Shown piece after piece: positions 10,683 to 21,870 of a stretch of 64,000 nucleotides of DNA. The stretch is from contig CM060911.1 of NCBI GenBank assembly GCA_030737875.1, positions 110,588,625 to 110,652,624 of the forward strand, read 5' to 3'. The DNA comes from Allium sativum. Its lineage: Eukaryota; Streptophyta; Magnoliopsida; Asparagales; Amaryllidaceae. The notes beneath the pieces are model-generated. The model was not told the DNA's origin, did not search any database, and worked only from the letters and a program-made list of their open reading frames with translations. Position 1 is the first letter of the stretch; every line of letters starts with the position of its first letter. Both the position numbers and the translations under genes were made by a program.

Positions 10683-13600
10683 GTGGGAGCATAAAACAGT
10701 TATTTAAAAACTTAACTTTGAAACACAGTAATATAACGGGACCACGTCGTATGACATGGAACGGGTTTAATTCACATGAATACCAGTTTTAAAAATAAAA
10801 CAATGCAATGCTTTTTAAAAAATGAAGCTATTATAAGACTCAGGCTCCATCACACAATGCAACACAAGCCGAATGATAGAGTTTTACCTTATGATAGCCA
10901 AACATGCTTGATACACTTTAAAACAAATGTTTATGATATTATTATAAGTGCATAGTGCAGGAAACTATTTAGAATATAAATGTATCAATCCTAGATGACA
11001 TAGGTACCTTATATTATGTCGCATATAGGTTTACAACTAAAACCGTAAAAGTCGCATAATGGAAATTGGATTCTATCTATGAGTCAAGGCAAGGGATGTC
11101 CCCTCACCGAATTTGAGCCATCTCCAGCGGGACGCCCAGGATCACACACATTGGTCGACCTTGGATATACAGGGTCGGTCAGTCACTATGTTGCTGATTA
11201 TTTATGCATGAATTCTGCGTTTCCTGGTCCTATCAGACCTACTATCTGGTCAGTACGTCGACCATCCGGGCCTTTTACGGCCATATCCGAGGCGCCTCTC
11301 TATCCATCATCCACATAAATAAATATGTATCGGCTCCATACCATGATACTACCTTTAGCTAGAAAGATATACACATTCACCCTGCTGTCCCTTTTCCCCT
11401 TTTTGGCTCGTACCGGGGTGTGAGGCTCGCGAATTAACGCTATACACAAAGCGGTTCTATATTAAAGTCGTGCTTTGGTCATCATCCACAAAGTCCTTAT
11501 TTTCAACAAAAGCCTAGATCATTGCATTTTAGCATGTGACATTGTCAACTCATACCATACAACTAATATCTACCAATATATAACATCTGTGCTCGTACGT
11601 CTTAAAGAAGGGTGTTAAGCAAAGCGAATAAATTCTCTACCACCACACAGATATATATTTAGTAAAGATCAATTAATATAGCACAAACTACGATGTCAGA
11701 CACACAATCCATTTGCAAGTTCGTTTTGGGTCTAAATGAAACTGGAGGCACCTTATTCCTCGTCCTATATGTCCAATACAGGAGAGCGGTCCTCGCATAT
11801 CCGGTCGATCTCCAAGTACGTCTGTATGACCACCACTTATCACTTCGTCTTAGGTGTACCGCCCAATGGAGACATCAGTGATCATCCATATGATGTGAAG
11901 ATCTCCGGTCTTCAACCACCGTCATCATCGTCGACTTTTAATTATCGTATCAGTTATTCAGAATGGGTTAAACCCGGTCTTTTCAAATATTCTTTTACTG
12001 GGAATTATTCCCATAAATCTTATCAAAGATTTAATTCATTTAAATCTTTGTTTAATCTTCCTTTGGATATTATTTCAAAAGATTTTATTATATATTTTCA
12101 CAACTTAAACCAAATTAAGGTTTATATAACTAATCGGAATTATCGAGCCTTGCCGAAGTAATCATTTATTTTATTATTCCCAATCCCAACCTATTCATCC
12201 TATGGAGATAAACTGGTGGTACTCCATATTTAACACTCATCATGTTATTGATAAATTTAATTACCATTTAACGTTCAAATCTATTTAAAGATTTAACTAT
12301 CGTAGGGAGTAAAACTGGCCGTACTCCATTCTCGAGCACTTCTCGAATTTGATAAATTTAATTATATCTTTTTACATTTCCATCTAATATTTTTTTTATT
12401 AAAACTCCAACTTAATTTTAATCTCAAAAATCATTACTTGATGATTATTCAACTTTAGGGAATAAATCATGTCTTTAACTGGGTTAAAGAACAACTGCCG
12501 TTTAAAAGCACCGTTCACAATAAACCCAAAATCATCTTCCATTTAATAGGGAATCGTCATGGAAATCTGAACAATTTATAACGATATAAATTTCTGTATC
12601 CGACTAATAATATAAGTGGAATAACTGCAAAGCCTTTTAAATTCCATAAATAGTAAATGCCTTCCTTCACAGAACTCATCTCGATTATTATTAATCGAAT
12701 TCCATTCAATTCCAATTTCATTAAATAAAATGGAAAACTTCATTAAATCTTAATTAAATCTTAATTAAAATATTTATTCCTTTCACAACTGGGTTCAAGA
12801 ACAATACTATTTAAGATACCATTCACAATGAATCCAAAATCCAATTTGATATTAAATATAAGACTTTAAATGAAAATCATATCGACTTACATTCGGTACC
12901 AAATTTTGAAACTAACAGACATCATTTGAAATAACGATATTAATATCTTTTAAATTCCTCAATGATATCCGTATAATCATGAAATCCAATATTGAAAATA
13001 TCCAAAGATAATTCCCATTCGAATCCATTCTAATTTCATACATCGGAAAACTATGCTTATATAAAAACCATTTATAATCCAATTTATTAATTTAAATCAT
13101 TAGATTATTACTCTATTATTAACTAGTTCATTCAGATAAAAAATCTTTTATCTTTTCTAACTTAGAATATTTCATCCAAAATCCTTCAAAATCATTTATT
13201 ATGATTTTACGTATTTTTTCCATATTTTTAGTAATTTTATTAAGGCACTTACAGTCAACTTTCAATGTCGGCCACCGAATGACATCCAAAGCGACCTTTT
13301 TCAAAACCATTGGAATTAAATTAAAATCAAACCATTAAATTTCAAAAAAATTAATTTTATTGGAAAGTTTATTCAATATGGTTCCAACGATTCCAATTTC
13401 AGGAGAATCCGACGGTCGGATACGTCAATTCAAAGTTACGGGTTGGCGTTCGTGAACTATCGCTGCACGACGCACTCTATCCAAGCCCGAATCGATTTAT
13501 AAATTTTAAATATAAATCAAGACGCTTCAAAATCATTATTTTAATAAAATATATAATTTTCTGTGAAAGCTCGTTTCAGTCGTTTATGTTCAAAATTGCA

Positions 13601-14639
13601 TATTTTAATGTACAGTCAAATTTGATTTCATTTTTATTTCAAAACCATTCGTTACAGTTACGAATATTCATTAACATTTTTATATCTTTGCGTCCATCCA
13701 AAACCAGGCGTCTAAATCAAAATTCAATTTTCACTGAATATTATATTATTAAAATATTCATTTTAATTCGGATTGGAATGAAACTCAATCAATATCCATA
13801 TAAATAAATTTATATGGAGCTATACATTCAATAATAATTATAAACAACCATTGAACATTCAATTAACATCCAGTGTGCACTTACATCCATACAAGCTGTA
13901 AATAAAATATTTAATGCTCATATCGATATGTCAATCAATCGATTAACATCAAATCTAAACACTTATGATTAGTGTGAATTAAATATCTTCCTGATACCCG
14001 TGTGAGGTTTACAACCAAAAAACTGTCAATTTCAATCAATGTCGATTCATGAATTTAATCATTACTAGTCCAATTTAATTATTTTTCTAACTAGCAAATT
14101 TTACTTAAACGAGTAATAATAATTTTACCATTCAAATTATAAATGGGTATTTATATCCAATTTTAATTAACACTAATATAACAACATCATTTTAACATGT
14201 TAAATATCTCAAATTCACAATCATAACATAAAACAAGAAATCAACAATTTATCCACGGGTTTTTAAACAACAGCGATGTAAGCTACCATATACGGTATGA
14301 CATTTTGTGATAATTAATTAAATAAAAATAAGCATTGGCAATCACAATATATACAAATATGATTATATAACACAACAAAATAATTGAATGAGAGAGTTCT
14401 CACATTAATCGGATAGAAATCGTTGAATAAACGTTTGTTATAATCAAATTAAACAGAGCATTTAATTTGACCAAAAATATCAACTAGCTACAAATTCCTC
14501 CCAGTTAGTTTCATATTGTAGATTTCGTCAAAACGATTCCAATGGATCTGGGTTTGCTGAATTCTGATATTGTTTGAAAAAGATACGATATTATAAACTT
14601 TAATTACAAATTAAATATAATTAACTTAACTTAATTAAG

Positions 14640-15010
14640 CCATTATGGGTTTTAATCCCTTCTCCTTCGTTCCAGTTCATGGTAAAACACTCCACCCCCT
14701 TCTTGCTCACGCAAGCTTCACGAGAGGACAGGCGCCCGACAAGACGTTGCCACGAGGAAGGCCAGAGCCTCCTCTCCCCAAACCGGCGGTGGCGCACCAC
14801 TCGATGGCCCCTGTGCCTCATGATTTGAGCTCGAATGCAGCCCCTTTGGGCTTGAAATTCATGCATATTACACCCCAATTTCGATAGCCACCATTGAGAA
14901 GCAAGAGCTTGCTGAGCTGATCATTTTTGCTGAAGGAAGATTTTGATTTTGCTGAGCGCATTGAGAAAAATTGGAGCATCAATTTCAGAGCTCCATGGTC
15001 ATTCAATTCG
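14640..15010 (-). other. GC-richer leader-like island of LTR A (left copy)
   Basis: The least AT-rich part of the LTR, matching 39458-39830 in the other copy. A minus-strand stretch around MNFKPKGAAFELKS is shared by both, but frames break differently, as expected for duplicated LTRs rather than for a gene under selection. Confidence 0.5.
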
Positions 15011-15482
15011 ATGACGGCGGCTGAACATATGGGGGGAGGATATTATAATTTTCTAGTCAAACGTGCTCAATTTACATGAAAAATCGTTATATTTAATTTA
15101 ATAAATCGTTATATTTTATAAACGATTTCATAGCGATTATTTTAAATTTTGAGTTGGGCATAACTTGCAATTTACAACTTGAAATCTTATTTCTTACATT
15201 CGTTAGAAAGATATAATTAAATAGATTCTAACATTTCTTGTTTAATCAAATCTTGACTTATAATGAATTCTATATACTCATTTAAAGCTTAAAACTAAAT
15301 TTTCAAACCACCACGCCATTTAAAGCTGTTTTAATTATATTATAAACTTATACGCTCAAACTTCGTTTTAAATAAATTTTACATTGTTAATTCTCAAATT
15401 TAAATCGTTCAAAATGTTTAATTTCCATTAAAATCAATTAAAAATAAATTTTAAATTGGTTCCAAAATTCCAGGTTGTTACA

Positions 15483-15500
15483 ATCTCTCCCACTTAAAAC
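15483..15500 (-). other. Polypurine tract of element A
   Basis: On the minus strand AAGTGGGAGAGAT directly precedes the LTR start at 15482. It resembles the tract of G (26331-26343) and of C (52060-52075). Confidence 0.8.
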
Positions 15501-16640
15501 TTTTTTGTCCCGAAAAAAGAACGGAGCTGAAAGTTGTTTAACTAACCAACTCAACTTTCATTCTGGCTTGAGTTCTTCAACTTTTCAGTTTCTAAGAACT
15601 TCTAATTTTCCTAAAATTTAACTAACGCCTTAAATTTCTGAAAAATTTCGCCATAACCTTCTTTGTATGACTTGATCGGTACAACTACAGCTGGCCTTAA
15701 CAATCTCGCATCAATCAAAAGAAAATCAAAAAGCCAAGCGGCTTGCCAATCGGCTCTTAAAATCATTAAACCCAATTGATAAAATAAATATATACCTTTT
15801 TGTTGGGTAAACAATTTTATTCCTCTTCTTAGCTTCCATGCTATGACTTGTTCAATAGATCTGAAAATGTATTTGCTTTCCGGGAATATTCTCACTTTTA
15901 TTTTGTAAAGTGGTGTAATGTCGGTTTGCGGAACCGATGTGTAACGTGGTCTTGGGCCAACGTTCTCATTTGGGCTGATAAAAAAACTAATTTCTAACCA
16001 ATTCAATATTAAATTTGATTTATCTCAATTAAATCTTTCATTCTCATCTTGGTTTTTTCGTTCCAATTTTATTTAACTTTACTTGAATTAAATTTTAATT
16101 CGCTTGAGTCGCTTTTATATTTTCAATCAATTTAACTAATATTAGTTAAATTTAAAGCTCAAATCATTTCCAAATACTTACTTACATTAATTTAAGTACA
16201 TTCCGATGTTTTAATTGGAATTATATAGTCATACCACTTTTGAAACTTGAATATAAACACTGATGATGTCATGATCATCAATAGAATCATCCTTAAGCGA
16301 CTAGAATGTGATTCTATATCGATCAAGTATATTCATGGCTTCAGATATATGCTAGCTAGGCGTATATGCAAAATCTTCTTATACACGATAGTCCATTTCG
16401 ACTTCAAATAACATACTCAAATCCTATTATAAGATATATAACCTTCCATAATCAAATTCCTTTTTTTATACATTAGTAATTTCATTTTCTTATATATATA
16501 TATATATCCTACTCAGACATCTCAAATTATTAAACAAGCAATCAGACAACCAATTGGTTAATAAATTTTAAACCATATATGTTATCAAAACATAAATTCC
16601 TTTTATGTACATATATACAATTGAAAATCAGATTATATAT
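15501..16640 (-). mobile_element. Internal domain of LARD A, 3' part
   Basis: Between the polypurine tract and the G insertion. There is no gag, protease, reverse transcriptase or integrase motif. A 131-codon minus-strand frame (15611-16006) includes a W-Q-x-A-W-L-F-D-F-L segment also found in the internal domains near 52350-52390 and, broken, near 5925 and 63930; its function is unknown. Small hairpins include TGATGAT/ATCATCA near 16263-16282 and TAGAATCA/TGATTCTA near 16283-16317. With 31848-32066 this makes an interior of about 1.4 kb, close to the 1.3 kb of element C. Confidence 0.7.
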
Positions 16641-16897
16641 TGTAACAACCCGGAAAATTAGAGCCAATTTAAATTTTTTTATTTTGGCTATTTTATTGAA
16701 TTTTAAATAGTTAAAATAATTTATTTTAAATAATAATGATTAAAAATTTATTTAAATCGAAGTTAGAACGAATATATTTATTTTAATTTTAAAAGGAGTT
16801 AGAAATAACACTGTAGTTTGAAAATTTGAATTCGAACTTTGACTGACTGTACAGGATACAAAATAAATCGGATTTTGGTGAAACCAAAAATATTTAA
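16641..16897 (+). mobile_element. 5' LTR remnant of G
   Basis: Matches the first 257 bp of the 3' LTR (26344-26600), with roughly 14 differences by eye. It stops after AAAAATATTTAAA and continues directly into reverse-transcriptase coding sequence, marking a large internal deletion. Confidence 0.88.
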
Positions 16898-17163
16898 ACT
16901 AAACAACTTTTATGGAAAGGTCTAATCAGGCCTAGTTTTTCAAATTGGAGTGCAGCAGCAGTGTTTGTCCCAAAGTCAGACGGTACTCTCAAACTGTGTG
17001 TGGATTACCAAGATTTAAACAAGCAGTACCCATTGCCTCGTATAGATGACTTGTTGGATCGTTTGAATGGAGCAAAAGTGTTCTCTAAAATGGACCTAGC
17101 TACGGATTTCCATCAACGGCGTATTGCCGAAGAGTGTGTTCCTTTGACAGCTTTCAGTGGTCC
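16898..17163 (+). pseudogene. Reverse transcriptase of G, N-terminal fragment
   Basis: Open in one frame from the deletion junction to the B insertion. It has the GLIRPS and VPKSDGTLKLCVDYQDLN segments and the first catalytic aspartate in KMDL. The family's upstream part (start of RT, protease, gag) is missing. The frame ends where the solo LTR begins; the matching downstream half starts after 23874. It derives from an RNA-directed DNA polymerase that copied element RNA into DNA in virus-like particles; no function is expected now. Confidence 0.88.
17159..17163 (+). repeat. Target duplication GGTCC, left copy
   Basis: Exact 5-bp match to 23870-23874 on either side of the solo LTR. Confidence 0.88.
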
Positions 17164-17419
17164 TGTAACAACCCGGAAATTCTAAGTCAGTTTAAATTTT
17201 TTATTTTGGCAATTCTAGCGAATTTTGAATATTTAAAATGAATTATTTTAAATAATATTGACGAGAAATTTATTTTGAATGGAAATAGAACGTATATATT
17301 TATACGCGTCGTCGTCAGAATATAAATTATTATATATAATTATAAATAGAATTGAAAATGGCGCGGTAGTTCGATAATTCGATTTCAAACTTCAATTGAA
17401 TGTACCGGGTGCAAAACAA

Positions 17420-17820
17420 TCCGGATTTTAACGAAACCAAAAATGATAGGATCTAATAGAGAGTATCTTTCCAACGAATCCGAAAAATCAAAATTTCATA
17501 GCGGGAATCAAAAGATATGTCCAGTTGAAAATTCTGAATAGTCGCTATGGAATTCAGGCCCTTAAAAATGGGAATTTGGCAAACGACCTCGGATTTTGAC
17601 GAGACCACTTTTGTTGGGTCCGTGATGTCAAATTATTGCTAGATTCCAAATTTCATAATTTTTCGAATCAATATGTGAGCGTGGCGAAGGAAAACGCGTT
17701 TGACCAGTTTTAGTTGATTTTAATCGATTGGAAAATGGCCATTTTTCCAACGGCCTCAGAATTCGACGAAACTAGTTTTGTTAGGACCGTATCGTCAATA
17801 CGAAGCTAGAAAATATTTTT
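17420..17820 (+). promoter_or_regulatory. U3 region with three copies of a degenerate GACGAAAC motif
   Basis: Copies near 17428, 17590 and 17762 share an AACGAAAC or GACGARAC core, then ATAGGATC, TTGGGTCCG or TTAGGACCG about 15 bases later. Equivalent triplets occur in LTRs G (26575-26970) and F (61330-61745), upstream of where transcription should start. Confidence 0.5.
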
Positions 17821-18007
17821 CTGGAATTTTTCGAGTTAGTGTGTGACCCCGGTAAATTGAAATGCGCGTTCAAATTCAATATATAGAGTATATGTTGATT
17901 TTGACGAAAACTGATCGAAATGATCGAATCAGCCTACGGTACATATCCCATTGTGTTCGGAATGGGGGTAAAACGCTATGGACGACAGGCGGTGGGCCTC
18001 GTTTAGA

Positions 18008-18022
18008 GGTCGTATAAAAAAG
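18008..18022 (+). promoter_or_regulatory. Candidate TATA box of LTR B
   Basis: A GTATAAAAAAG-like stretch about 100 bp before the C-rich leader. The position fits a core promoter, but the AT-rich context makes chance matches common. Confidence 0.35.
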
Positions 18023-18109
18023 TCCGTTTTTCTAAAATAAAATAATATAATTTATTTTTGCATATACCCCCCCTTTTTCTCGTTTTCATTAATTCAGAAG
18101 AAGAAAAAA

Positions 18110-18455
18110 AAACGATGAGGGGGGAGCCCTAAATCCACGCCGCCCCTCCGTCGCTCGCCCATCCTCTACCACCGCAACCTCCACCGCCGCCCTGCCTCCG
18201 CCGCTACCCTCAGCCACCCTCCTCCTCGTTCGAACGATCGAAACCCCCCTTACCCTAGGCTGCCGATCGAAACCCCCACTTTACCCTAGGCTGCCGATCG
18301 AACCCCCCCCATCTTCTCCGTCGAAGCCCCCCCCTGCGCGCAACCGCCACACCCCCCCTTCCGAGCGTTGCCCCGACCTCCCCCACCCCCGCTGACCTCG
18401 CCGACAGCCCTCCAACGAACGCAAAGAACCCCCTCCCTCTGAAATGCACTGTAAG
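18110..18455 (+). other. C-rich leader-like island ending at a splice-donor-like site
   Basis: A strongly C/T-rich, CpG-containing island resembling a plant 5' leader, followed by ACT/GTAAGT at about 18449-18456 and then AT-rich, intron-like sequence. LTR F has the same arrangement (61985-62365 ending at AAAG/GTGAGT). No convincing protein is encoded; frames are Pro/Arg-rich and differ between copies. Confidence 0.5.
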
Positions 18456-18835
18456 TTTTAAATTTCGAATTTTATTTAAAAACTGATTTTTTTAAGGTTA
18501 AAAACTGATTTTTCTTTAATTTAAAAACTGATTTTACTTTGAATATGATTTTTACTTCGATAAAAATATAATTTTTATAATGTAGAAGGGTTAAAAATAT
18601 AATTTTCAAACTAGTGGAAGGATAAAAATTTGATTTTTATATAGCAGGAATTATAAAAATATAATCTTTATCGATATGAACACTGTTATCAAAATATGAT
18701 ATTTACTATATAGTTAGCAATAAAAAGTAATGATTTTTAAAATAGCGAAGGGTTTGATTAGTGAAATAGGAAGAGATTTAAATCTTTATATTTGAAAAGG
18801 CGAAATCTTTATATTTGAAAAGGCGAAATCTTTAT

Positions 18836-19385
18836 ATGAAGAATAACGTGATAAAAATAGAATTTTTATCTATACCATAGCGTGATAAAAATAGAATTTT
18901 TATCTATACCATAGCGAAGTAAAAATTCGATTTTTATATATTGAATAGCAAAGTAAAAATTCGATTTTTATATATTGAATAGCATAGTAAAAATTCGATT
19001 TTTATATGTTGAATAGCATAGTAAAAATTCGATTTTTATATATTGGATAGCAAAGTAAAAATTCGATTTTTATATATTGAATAGCATAGTAAAAATTCGA
19101 TTTTTATATATTGAATAGCATAGTAAAAATTCGATTTTTATATATTGGATAGCAAAGTAAAAATTCGATTTTTATATATTGAATAGCATAGTAAAAATTC
19201 GATTTTTATATATTGAATAGCAAAGTAAAAATTCGATTTTTATATATTGAATAACATAGTAAAAATTCGGTTTTTATATATTGAATAGCAAAGTAAAAAT
19301 TCGATTTTTATATATTGAATAGCATAGTAAAAATTCGATTTTTATGTATTGAAAAGCAAAGTAAAAATTCGATTTTTACGTATGT
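18836..19385 (+). repeat. 34-bp tandem array with a palindromic core (solo copy)
   Basis: About 15 units of 34 bp, each with TAAAAATTCGATTTTTA followed by TATATTGAATAGCAWAG. Two diverged first units carry a TAGAATTTTTA core. The arms TAAAAAT/ATTTTTA could form a hairpin in every unit. Confidence 0.88.
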
Positions 19386-19520
19386 AGTGGCTACGGGCAA
19401 CGAAGATGACAAAGATGCGATAACGATGAAGATTTCTATAAATGAAGAGTTGTGGGTATTGGATAGCTATTGGTGAGAATCTCTCACTCTTCAATTTCAT
19501 TTTCTAGTTATATATATAGA

Positions 19521-19580
19521 CTAGGATGCAGACGGTGTTTAGTAGCACCCGACACCCGTCATCCACAGACCATGGATGGC
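19521..19580 (+). other. Conserved hairpin block in LTR B
   Basis: GGATGCAGACGG, CACCCGTC and a CATCCA/TGGATG hairpin; the same block is at 3266-3325 (minus) and 27898-27960 (G). It is followed by a CCGTTATGCCGCCGAAATTT block near 19735-19757, also present at 28143-28165 and 63020-63045. Confidence 0.65.
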
Positions 19581-20255
19581 TTGTTTGTTTAATTGTTTGG
19601 TTGTGTAGTTGGTTAGATTATTTGGTTTGAATTGAATTGTTTGGTGAAATGGAATGGATTTGATTGATGTGTGAATGGCGTGGGCCTTCACTAGACCGGT
19701 GATAAGGCTAGGCCTTGTCCCGTTTCTAGTATCGTGCCGTTATGCCGCCGAAATTTTCTAAAATAAGTTAGAAAAATAAAAATATCATTTTTATTTTTGT
19801 AAATGAACTGAATAAAAATTCATGTGTTGAAATAAAATGTTTTATCGTTAATAATATAATTTTTAACGTGAATAAATAAATATTCATTTACAAACCGGAC
19901 GGTTTGTTTATGTACACCTATTTGAAGGACATTGATTGGGACGATAAATTTTACACATCGCCCAACTGCACAAATAAAATCTGTGTTTGATTGTTTGAAA
20001 CCCCACACGGGTGTTGGGATGAAATTTGAAGTTCACGCATCCTGATTGATTAAATATGTCGATCGATTGATCGACAGGCTGTTATAAGCGTTAGATATCT
20101 ATATTTGATGCTTATACAGTGTAGTGCACTTTGGTTGATGGTTGATTATTTTTCAATGCTATTATATACGTGTGATGTATGAAAATCCATATAATTAACT
20201 TTATATGGTAATTGATGGGGCCTCATTCCAATTTAGAAAATAAAGAATATTATCA

Positions 20256-20425
20256 AATAAAGGTTCATGTGTTGACTGTACTCATCCGTTGAGATTAGTC
20301 ATGTGTTGAACGAAATATTTTAATAATAAAATTTGCATCTTTATCAATATTATAAAATAAAGGTTCATGTGTTGACAGTACTCATCCGTTGAGATTAGTC
20401 ATGTGTTGAACGAAATATTTTGATA
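20256..20425 (+). repeat. 101-bp tandem duplication
   Basis: Two copies of AAGGTTCATGTGTTGAC...ATTAGTCATGTGTTGAACG start about 101 bp apart (about 20260 and 20361). In the left LTR B copy the same pair lies about 270 bp apart (about 2250 and 2520), with other sequence in between. Confidence 0.75.
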
Positions 20426-20654
20426 ATAAGAAATATTTGAAATAGAATATTTGAAATAGAAGTATTTGAAATAAGAAATATTTGAAACGAAATATTTTGA
20501 TAATTAGAAATATTTGAAATAGAATATTAGAAAATAGAAATATATGAAGCCGTGTTGATTAGATTGACGCCATTTTGACGTGAACGATACTTATATCGAT
20601 TTTATTCATTTTAAAATGAATATTGAAAAGTGATTTCGAAATCGAATATTTTGA

Positions 20655-20900
20655 AACTAATAGAAAACCAATTTGAATTGAATTGAATAGAAAACCAATT
20701 TGAATTGAATCGAATAGAAAACCAATTTGAATTGAATCGAATAGAAAACCAATTTGAATTGAATCGAATAGAAAACCAATTTGAAATGAATTGAATATAA
20801 AACCAATTTGAAATGAATTGAATATAAAACGAATTCGAATTGAATTGAAAACGAATTCGAATCGAATTGAAAACGAATTCGAATCGAATTGAAAACGAAT
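20655..20900 (+). repeat. 27-bp tandem array (solo copy)
   Basis: Roughly nine units of 27 bp with ATAGAAAACCAATTTGAATTG-like sequence. It corresponds to the 54-bp higher-order array at 1372-2127. The minus-strand frame is open only because 27 is a multiple of three. Confidence 0.8.
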
Positions 20901-21540
20901 TGAAATGAATTCAAATTGAATTGAAATTTGAATTGAATAAAAATGAATTTTAAAACGAATTTATAAGAAGAAATTTAATTTTGATTTGATTTGAAATAAA
21001 GGTTGAAATTGTTTTTGAAACGAATTCCAAACTATTTATATAATTCGTTTTAAATAGAAATTGACGAAATATATATTATATATATAATATAATGGCCTGA
21101 ATAGAACGCGTCGTGCCGCAGCAGTTCGAAAATTTCGACCATTTATTTCAAACGGACATTACGGGAGATCCGACCGTCGGATTCTCCTAAAACCGGAACC
21201 GTTGGGTTCGTATCGAAAAGAGCTTTCTAACGAATATTAGAAATTCGAAATCTAACGAATGGATTTGGAGTTATGTCCAAATCAAATTCGAAAAAGGTCG
21301 CTGTAAGTGCAGTTCGATGGCCGTTGAAGGAAATCGACTGTACGGGCCTTGATAAAATTATTAAAAATATCAATAATTTGTGTAAAATCATAAGAAATGA
21401 TTCGAGAAAAATTAGGATGAAAAACTCCATATTTGAAAAGATAAAAACAGATTTTTATCGAAATGGACTAGTTTTGAACTGAAATTAAAACCCATTTATT
21501 TTTAAATAAATAAATTGGAATTGAAATAGAATTGATTTAT

Positions 21541-21870
21541 GGGTTTATCGTGAACAGTGTTTTAAATAACACTAGTTCTTTAACCCGATAATAAATAGGA
21601 TATGATTTGGGTTTATCGTGAACTGTGTTTTAAATGACACTAGTTCTTTAACCCAGTAAAAGGAGTTTTAATGAATCTGCAGTTAAATTGAAATGTGAAT
21701 GGATAATCTAAATTATCAAATTTGGCAAATGAGCGAGAATGGAGTATCACCAGTTTTGCTCCAAAGCGATAGTTAAATCTTTAATTAGATTTGAACGTGA
21801 AATGGTAATTAATTTTACCGATAACACCGTGGTGTTAGATATGGAGTATTACCAGTTTTGCTTCATGGGA
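21541..21870 (+). other. Paired hairpin cassette in LTR B (solo copy)
   Basis: GGGTTTATCGTGAAC...TTCTTTAACCC occurs twice (about 21541-21592 and 21609-21655), and TGGAGTATCACCAGTTTTGC-like hairpins occur twice (about 21738 and 21840). Between them is a TAACACC/GGTGTTA stem (about 21823-21838). Spacing and order match the left copy and family A. Confidence 0.6.

Larger units (their letters stand above)
10252..15482 (-). mobile_element. Long LTR of family A (left copy)
   Basis: A 5.2-kb LTR on the minus strand. It starts at 15482 (TGTAACAACCTGG), preceded by a polypurine tract, and ends at 10252 (...GGTCATGTCA). It pairs with 32067-40968. By eye the first 130 bp at the LTR end differ at about 20 positions, so the pair is old. 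It lacks about 0.7-0.8 kb present near 39930-40560 in the other copy. It carries the conserved end stem-loop (about 10606-10682), the GGTAAAACTCTATCAT block (about 10885), paired hairpins (12190-12540) and a leader-like island at 14640-15010. No coding domain was found. Confidence 0.85.

Noticed and set aside
18836..19385. Possible centromeric satellite
   Set aside because: The array is about 0.5 kb, confined to one LTR module, and repeated only where that LTR occurs.
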